NCBI GenBank assembly: GCA_963807675.1 | Contig: CAWECP010000003.1 | Location: forward strand, 62,001-126,000 | Source of the DNA: Bog-473 sp963807675 | GTDB lineage: Bacteria > Actinomycetota > Acidimicrobiia > Acidimicrobiales > RAAP-2 | Length of the DNA stretch: 64,000 nucleotides | Direction: 5' to 3' | Made by a program: the position numbers and the translations under genes | Shown: positions 60,326-64,000 of the stretch, one piece after another | How the letters are laid out: every line of letters begins with the position of its first letter | Position numbering within the stretch: position 1 is the stretch's first letter | Notes under the pieces: generated by a model | What the model saw: the letters and a program-made list of their open reading frames with translations, nothing else | The model's database searches: none | Told to the model about the DNA's origin: nothing

Positions 60326-61393
60326 ATGAGCACCAAGACCGAGACGGCCTTCACCGAACTGCTGGACGAAGTGGCGGCGACACATCGGCGCATGGTCGAG
60401 GCGCTCTCCGACGATCCCGACACGCTGCTCGAGGCGCACAAGTGGGTCCTGTCGATGCTGCAGGTAGCGGCCGACGTCAACGTCTGGGCCGACACGGCCC
60501 GGCCCCGCTTCGTCGAGATCGTCGGGCCCTACAAGAAGTGGGGCGGCGACAACGCCGACGCCTTCTACTGCTACGCCCCCGTCGACCCGGCCCGCACCTA
60601 CCGGGTGCACGTCCAGCCCGGCGACGCCGTCTACATGTCGTTGACCGTCTACGGGGGGCCCGACGACGGTCGCTACTCCACGCACATCGTGGGCGCCGTC
60701 AATAGCCGTGACGCCGCCCGGCGGGCCGACGGCTCGTTCGACATCGCGCTCTCGGCGACGCAACCGAGCGAGCCCGACGTCGCCTGGATCCGACTGGAGC
60801 CCGATTCGGTTGCCGCCATCACGCGTGACTACCTGGAGGACCCCGTCACCGGCCGCCGCGCCACCTGGTCGATCACGGCCGACGACCCGCCCGACGTCTA
60901 CCGCCAGGACGATACCGACTTGGCCCGTCGCCTCCGGGCGATGACGACGTGGCTGCGCGAGCAGGCCAACATCGTGCCCATTCCGCTCGGGGCGCCCAAT
61001 GCCGTCGACCCGCCGTATCCCGTGCCCACCACCACCTTCGGCTGGGCGGCCGGAGACGCCTCCTACGCCATGGGGTCCTTCGACCTGGCCGACGACGAGG
61101 CGCTGGTCATCCGGGGCCGGTCGCCCGAGTGCGTCTTCTGGAACATGTGCCTGTGGAACAGGTTGCTCCATACCTACAACTACGACTACGAGCGCGTGAC
61201 CATCAACGGCGCCGAGGTGACCTATGAGCCCGACGGCACCTGGGTCATCGTGGTGGCGCCCCAGCGCCCGGCCCACCGGAACTGGGTGTCGACGGCCGGG
61301 CACCGCACGGGCCGCATCTGGTTCCGCTGGTTCCTACCCGATGACACGCCCGAGCAGCCTCAGGTCGAGGTGGTCCCGGTGGCGTCCGTATGA
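60326..61393 (+). CDS. DUF1214-domain protein
   Basis: A 355-residue soluble protein of the DUF1214 family. The closing motif NWVSTAGHRTGRIWFRWF is the signature, and VFWNMCLWNRLL precedes it. Function is unknown; homologues in actinobacteria often lie near sterol and lipid metabolism genes. ATG 60326 has GGGGGGAC just before it. Its stop overlaps the ATG of the sulfotransferase gene (ATGA), so they are cotranslated. Confidence 0.88.
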   Translation: MSTKTETAFTELLDEVAATHRRMVEALSDDPDTLLEAHKWVLSMLQVAADVNVWADTARPRFVEIVGPYKKWGGDNADAFYCYAPVDPARTYRVHVQPGDAVYMSLTVYGGPDDGRYSTHIVGAVNSRDAARRADGSFDIALSATQPSEPDVAWIRLEPDSVAAITRDYLEDPVTGRRATWSITADDPPDVYRQDDTDLARRLRAMTTWLREQANIVPIPLGAPNAVDPPYPVPTTTFGWAAGDASYAMGSFDLADDEALVIRGRSPECVFWNMCLWNRLLHTYNYDYERVTINGAEVTYEPDGTWVIVVAPQRPAHRNWVSTAGHRTGRIWFRWFLPDDTPEQPQVEVVPVASV

Positions 61394-62652
61394 GCGGGCG
61401 CCCGCCGGCGGTCCGCATCGACGACCTGGCGGAACCGCAGTACACCGACGACGTCCGGGCCATCCTCGACTTCATGGAGGACGCCGGGTCGCAGCTCGCG
61501 GTCGAACCGGCCAGCCTGAGACAGGCGGCGATGGCGGAGACCGGCCTGGACGACTTCGGCGCCGCCGACTTCGGTCCCCGGCTCGAGCTGCTGTGCCGGG
61601 CCATGCGCGAGGAGGGCGGCTTCAACGGCGCGGGCGTGTTGCAGCAGCACACCTTCATCGTGGGGCTGCTCAAGAACCGCCTGCTGGTCGAGGATCTGGT
61701 GACGCGCCACCCCGAGATCCTCGACGAACAGATCACGGCGCCCATCATCATCTGCGGGTTGCCGCGCACGGGGACGACGCACCTGCACAATCTCATGTCG
61801 GCCGACCCCGCCCTTCGCTCCCTCCCCTACTGGGAGAGCCTGGAGCCGGTCCTGGCCGAGCGCGAGCGGCCCGCGCCGGGCCAGCCCGATCCCCGCCTGG
61901 GGCGTACTGCCGTGGCATTGGGATTCCTCGAGATCGCCCTGCCCTACTTCAACCGCATGCACGAGATGACGGTGGAGCACGCGCACGAAGAGATCCAGCT
62001 GCTGGCCATCGACTTCTCGACCATGCTCTTCGACACGACGGCCCCCATGCCACTGTGGCGCGACGGCTACCTGGCCCGCGATCAGCGGCCCAGTTACGAC
62101 TACCTGGTGCGGGTGCTGAAGGTGCTGCAGTGGTTGCGCGGCGGGACGCGCTGGGTGCTCAAGTCACCGCAGCACCTCGAGCAGTTCCCGGTCCTGGTCG
62201 ACACCTTCCCCGACGCCACCTTCGTCGTGACCCACCGCGATCCAGTGTCGGTGACGGCTTCCATGGTCACGATGATCGCCTACACCGCCCGCCTGACTCG
62301 CGACCGGGTCGACGTCGAGGGCATCGGGAGGTACTGGTCGGATCGCCTCGAGCGGATGCTGCACCGGTGTGCCCTCGACCACGACCTGCTGCCACCCGAG
62401 CAGACGATCGACGTGCACTTCGACGCGTTCATGGCGGACGACGTGGCCATGGTTTCCCGGGTCTACGGCCTGGCCGGTCAGGACCTCGATCAAACCGCTC
62501 GGGCGGCCATGGACCGGTTCATGGCCGAGCACCCGCGGGGCAGGTTCGGCGCCGTCCGCTACGACCTGGCCGATTTCGGGCTCGATGCCGCCGAGCGTCG
62601 GGAGGCACTGCGCTTCTACACCGACCGCTTCGAGGTGGCGCTGGAGTCTTGA
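61390..62652 (+). CDS. Sulfotransferase-family protein
   Basis: A 420-residue protein of the sulfotransferase (Sulfotransfer_3) type. The PAPS 5'-phosphosulfate loop is IICGLPRTGTTHLHNL. The 3'-phosphate region is likely VLKSPQHLEQFP and FVVTHRDPVSV. Members transfer sulfate to lipids, sterols or glycans; many actinobacterial ones are uncharacterised. ATG 61390 overlaps the DUF1214 stop. The two likely act on the same substrate. Confidence 0.9.
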   Translation: MSGRPPAVRIDDLAEPQYTDDVRAILDFMEDAGSQLAVEPASLRQAAMAETGLDDFGAADFGPRLELLCRAMREEGGFNGAGVLQQHTFIVGLLKNRLLVEDLVTRHPEILDEQITAPIIICGLPRTGTTHLHNLMSADPALRSLPYWESLEPVLAERERPAPGQPDPRLGRTAVALGFLEIALPYFNRMHEMTVEHAHEEIQLLAIDFSTMLFDTTAPMPLWRDGYLARDQRPSYDYLVRVLKVLQWLRGGTRWVLKSPQHLEQFPVLVDTFPDATFVVTHRDPVSVTASMVTMIAYTARLTRDRVDVEGIGRYWSDRLERMLHRCALDHDLLPPEQTIDVHFDAFMADDVAMVSRVYGLAGQDLDQTARAAMDRFMAEHPRGRFGAVRYDLADFGLDAAERREALRFYTDRFEVALES

Positions 62653-62665
62653 CCCTTCCCTTCTC

Positions 62666-64000
62666 CTACTCCATCGGCCGCGTGGAGATCCCCGTCGGGT
62701 CCCTTCCCGCCAGCACCCAGCCGACGAGCAAGGCGACCACCGGCATGGCGATCACGATGAGGAACAGGTTGCTCCAGGGGATGTGATCGATGATGTCCGA
62801 CACGCCACCTTCCAGCGAGTTGGAGCGGAACCAGCCGACCAGCCCGACATAGGCGGCCACCGTCCCGAGGAGTGCTCCCAGGAAGGCCAGGCCGCCGGCG
62901 GTGACGGCCGTCAGGGTGCGTCGGGTGCGGGAGCTGGCACCGGTGGCCGACAGCGTGCGCAATTCACTCGCCGTCTCGCTCCGGATGAGGCCGACGCTCA
63001 TGGCCAGGATGCCGAGGGCGAGCGCGATGCCGAACACCGTGGCCCAGTTCACGATCTCGGCCGAGGTCGGATCGTCGTTCTTCGACTCGATGCTCAGGTT
63101 GTTGGAGGCCGCCAGTGCCTGGGCGTTCATGATCTGGGCGGAAGTGATCGGGGCGTTCGCTTGGAGGAGCCAGCCCTCGAGGCTGTTCCCACTCGCGACG
63201 TGGAGCCGGCGCAACGCACTCTCGGTGATCACCGTGTTGGGTACATCGGTGCCGGTGGGCAGCTGGCTCTCTTCTTGGATGACCGGGTGGGCCACGCACG
63301 ACCCGGGAGAGCACTCATTCGTGTTGCCCGGGCCAACACCCCCACCTGCGCCCTGAGGGCCCGCGCCGGGGCCGACCAGCACGGCGCCGCCCTTCCCGCC
63401 ACCACCACCGCCGTAGTTCAGCTGCACGCCCGAGCCCGAGAGCCCAGGGCGCGAGCTGAGAATGTCGACGTTGGAGGGAATCGACGACGGGTTGATGTCG
63501 TACGCCCGCAGGAGCGCCGGCGTCGCCACGTAGATGGGTCCGTTCCATTGGCGACCCGAGACACTCAGGTTCTGCAGGTTGACCGCTGGATTCTCGACTT
63601 CGATGGTGTCCGTGGCGGCGACAGACTGGGCAATGGAGTGGACGGTCGCCTCTTGCGACTCGATGTCCTGTTGCGTCGGTGCAGTGGGATTGGGACTGGG
63701 GCCGTTGTCGCCGTTCGGGCTGAACACCAAGAGCTGGTTCGACGCCATGTTGGGACCGGTGTAGTCGAAGACGTTGGCATAGCGGGCGACGGCGACGGCG
63801 CAGATGACCACCGCGATCAACACGCCGACGCTGATGGCCGAGAGAGCCGAGCCGGACCGGGCCCGATAGCGCGAGAGGTCGCGCAGGGCCAGGCGGATGG
63901 CGATGGGCGACCTCCGTCCGACTCGGGCCAGCAACGCCAGGAAGAAGGGCGACACGAGGATGATCCCCGCGATGAGCGCCACGAACCCGGGTACCAACCA
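62666..64000 (-). CDS. FtsX-like ABC transporter permease (partial)
   Basis: The C-terminal 440 or so residues of a large permease; the gene runs off the right edge, so its start is not seen. A hydrophobic helix near the edge (FVALIAGIILVSPFFLALLA) is followed by LALRDLSRYRARSGSALSAI, the typical FtsX/MacB lead. A long extracytoplasmic domain with Gly-rich and Ser-rich segments comes next, then three C-terminal helices. This is the membrane part of a lipid or peptide export ABC system; no ATPase is in the window. Confidence 0.9.
   Translation of the reverse strand, partial: WLVPGFVALIAGIILVSPFFLALLARVGRRSPIAIRLALRDLSRYRARSGSALSAISVGVLIAVVICAVAVARYANVFDYTGPNMASNQLLVFSPNGDNGPSPNPTAPTQQDIESQEATVHSIAQSVAATDTIEVENPAVNLQNLSVSGRQWNGPIYVATPALLRAYDINPSSIPSNVDILSSRPGLSGSGVQLNYGGGGGGKGGAVLVGPGAGPQGAGGGVGPGNTNECSPGSCVAHPVIQEESQLPTGTDVPNTVITESALRRLHVASGNSLEGWLLQANAPITSAQIMNAQALAASNNLSIESKNDDPTSAEIVNWATVFGIALALGILAMSVGLIRSETASELRTLSATGASSRTRRTLTAVTAGGLAFLGALLGTVAAYVGLVGWFRSNSLEGGVSDIIDHIPWSNLFLIVIAMPVVALLVGWVLAGRDPTGISTRPME

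Overview
This window reads as high-GC actinobacterial chromosome. The evidence is an Lsr2-type nucleoid protein, two luciferase-like enzymes of the type that uses coenzyme F420, an MptB-like polyprenol-phosphomannose mannosyltransferase, small actinobacterial membrane families (DUF7144-, DUF4235- and DUF2510-like), a group II truncated globin, frequent GTG starts and frequent ATGA/GTGA stop-start overlaps. The class Acidimicrobiia is a reasonable guess but cannot be proved from sequence alone. No rRNA, IS element, phage module or CRISPR array was seen; there is one tRNA (Gly, anticodon TCC). By eye, GC content is clearly lower in the first ~26 kb than in the rest.

Layout. 1-10.5 kb: end of an unidentified gene, polyphosphate kinase 2, two small membrane proteins, two 14-helix drug exporters, and a LysR regulator divergent from an alpha/beta hydrolase-SDR-SnoaL set, plus an MBL-fold hydrolase. 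11-17.4 kb: MptB-like mannosyltransferase, a patatin, and a divergent signalling pair (REC-EAL c-di-GMP phosphodiesterase and hybrid histidine kinase). 17.5-21.2 kb: an osmoprotectant (OpuC-type) ABC transporter in which three of four genes carry frameshifts. 21.2-24.4 kb: a minus-strand cold-adaptation operon made of a DEAD-box helicase fused to a cold-shock domain, a fatty-acid desaturase, a small HTH protein and CspA. 25-28.5 kb: peroxiredoxin, a newly noticed 55-residue ORF, a frameshifted hydrolase and a PhyH dioxygenase. 28.5-34.7 kb: a plus-strand run of alcohol dehydrogenase, secreted six-hairpin glycosidase-like protein, GT2-GtrA glycosyltransferase and PIG-V-like mannosyltransferase, plausibly for cell-surface glycan work. 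35-43 kb: TauD dioxygenase with amidohydrolase, HtrA protease, DUF2510 protein, Lsr2 variant, a DinB cluster and GalE.

43.2-47.8 kb: a cytochrome P450, TetR, F420-type oxidoreductase and UbiB-like kinase run. It is preceded by a well-formed promoter with an 11+11 bp palindrome just downstream of the -10 box. 47.8-50 kb: VapBC-like toxin-antitoxin, a GNAT, and a SnoaL-adenylyl cyclase fusion. 50.1-53.2 kb: a beta-class DNA methyltransferase with an extra C-terminal domain, a small protein and an unknown protein with a nuclease-like motif; this is the best candidate for an undescribed restriction or defence cassette. 53-64 kb: lipid and xenobiotic enzymes (two enoyl-CoA hydratases, LLM oxidoreductase, aldo/keto reductase, VOC protein, sulfotransferase with DUF1214 protein), a nine-residue-repeat protein coupled to an RDD membrane protein, truncated globin, tRNA-Gly and a partial FtsX-like permease.

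A quality point runs through the window: about ten genes show single-base frameshifts, mostly in short C/G runs, with intact coding on both sides. That pattern fits residual sequencing indels at least as well as gene decay.
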